Origin: JAZQNF01 sp045641505
GTDB lineage: Bacteria > Bacillota > Clostridia > Lachnospirales > Bianqueaceae
Assembly: GCA_045641505.1 (NCBI GenBank)
Contig: JAZUHB010000073.1
Span: forward strand, 1 to 5,759
DNA length: 5,759 bases
Reading direction: 5' to 3'
The notes below the pieces were generated by a model. The model saw only the letters and a program-made list of their open reading frames with translations. It was not told where the DNA came from and made no database searches. The translations under genes and the position numbers were made by a program. Positions 5,108-5,759 of this stretch are shown in pieces (the stretch's first letter is position 1; every line of letters starts with the position of its first letter).

Positions 5108-5737
5108 TTACCACCTGTTTTCCACGTACTCGCAGAACGCGTACATGTCGCGGATCTCGAGCACCGTGCCGTCGTCGAGGACCGCGCGGCCGCTCCAGAA
5201 GCCGTGGACCTGGTGGCTGTGCATCCGGAAGAGCAGCAGGTTCAGGTCCGAGTGATGGTCGAAGAAGGGCGTCATCGTGAAGTCGAAGCGGCCGTCCTCC
5301 GAGACGAAGTGCCAGGGGCGCTCGAAGCCGTCGGGCTTCGGGAACTCCTCGACGTCCACCGCGCCGAACTTGTGCGCGCGGCCGTCGTAGAAGAGGCAGG
5401 TCTCGGTGGCGTGGGCCTCGCTGCCGATGCCCCAGGTGATCTCGAAGCCGAAGCTGTGGCGGCGGCCCTCCGCGTCCGTGATCCGCGTGGAGCCGTTGCC
5501 CCAGTACCAGACCAGCCGGTAGGGCGTGCAGACGCGGCCCCAGTCGAGCACGCAGAACGTGTCGCATTTGTCGAAGCTGACGGTCTGCCCGCCGAACGCG
5601 ACCGTGCCCTCGCACGGGAGGCAGTTCTGCTTCGTGGTCATGAAGTAGCGGTCCGGCCGGCCCTCGAAGGGCAGGACCGTGGTGATGTTCTCGCCGCCCT
5701 CGAAGTCGGATCGTAGCCATGCCGTTCTGTGAGCCAA
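5108..5737 (-). CDS. DUF2804-family protein, C-terminal part (N-terminus missing)
   Basis: The 209 residues resemble the C-terminal half of DUF2804 proteins, an uncharacterised family of roughly 330-360 residues. Recognisable landmarks are TTKQNCLPCEGTVAFGG (35-51), DWGRVCTPYRLVWYWGNGS (65-83), the ATETCLFYDGRAHKF stretch, and the closing HQVHGFWSGRAVLDDGTVLEI before a terminal NRW. About 140 N-terminal residues are absent. The reading frame begins at a TTG (5737) with AGGA seven bases upstream, and an in-frame TAG lies four codons before it. The true protein therefore either started in another frame (a shift near 5710-5720) or has been truncated. Homology begins clearly only from about residue 12. 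No function is known for the family. It lies 74 bp upstream of rbr on the same strand. Confidence 0.75.
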   Translation of the reverse strand: MAHRTAWLRSDFEGGENITTVLPFEGRPDRYFMTTKQNCLPCEGTVAFGGQTVSFDKCDTFCVLDWGRVCTPYRLVWYWGNGSTRITDAEGRRHSFGFEITWGIGSEAHATETCLFYDGRAHKFGAVDVEEFPKPDGFERPWHFVSEDGRFDFTMTPFFDHHSDLNLLLFRMHSHQVHGFWSGRAVLDDGTVLEIRDMYAFCEYVENRW

Positions 5738-5759
5738 GGAGTTGTCCTAATATGTTGTC

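Noticed and set aside
5027..5716. Open plus-strand frame antisense to the DUF2804 gene and rbr upstream region
   Set aside because: Low-complexity Val/Ala/Glu/Arg composition and no domain; the minus-strand frame has clear DUF2804 similarity.
5034..5720. N-terminal extension of the rubrerythrin frame to 5720
   Set aside because: The extra residues are the shadow of the DUF2804 gene; rubrerythrin begins at the ATG at 5033 with MANKYAGTQTEKNL and a good AGGAG site.

Overview
This GC-rich window (coding thirds strongly G/C at third codon positions) looks like chromosomal DNA of an anaerobic, rubrerythrin-bearing Firmicute, most likely a high-GC Clostridia (Lachnospiraceae/Oscillospiraceae type). 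The support is Shine-Dalgarno sequences of the AGGAG/AAAGGA kind, a TATAAT-type promoter, U-tract terminators and the gene families present. The taxonomic placement is an inference and no rRNA or marker gene confirms it.

Layout. Positions 2-613 (+) hold the C-terminal two thirds of an alpha/beta-hydrolase (esterase/lipase class) whose start lies outside the window. It is followed by a short ~19/38-bp tandem repeat and an intrinsic terminator. Positions ~740-1351 have no convincing gene. They hold a ~360-bp palindromic, MITE-like element (854-1213) built from repeated TTTACGACAAA boxes, then a very GC-rich low-complexity stretch. All remaining genes are on the minus strand. In transcription order they are: a DUF2804-family protein (5737-5108, N-terminal part missing), rubrerythrin (5033-4494) with a clear terminator at 4362-4332, a MATE-type efflux transporter (4242-2920) with its own extended -10 promoter, a PAP2-family membrane phosphatase (2796-1876), and a TetR/AcrR regulator (1879-1352) that overlaps the phosphatase by ATGA.

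How the genes may work together. MATE, PAP2 and TetR are co-oriented with a 123-bp gap and then a 4-bp overlap, so they may form one membrane/envelope-stress unit in which the TetR protein controls its own operon; this is inferred from layout only. Rubrerythrin is an oxidative-stress gene of anaerobes and seems to be its own unit or the end of a DUF2804-rbr unit.

The most unusual item is the non-coding element at 854-1213. It contains eight TTTACGACAAA-like boxes in two groups of four, mostly 30-33 bp apart and arranged symmetrically about a centre near 1033, all enclosed by inverted ends. The rest of the window is ordinary.
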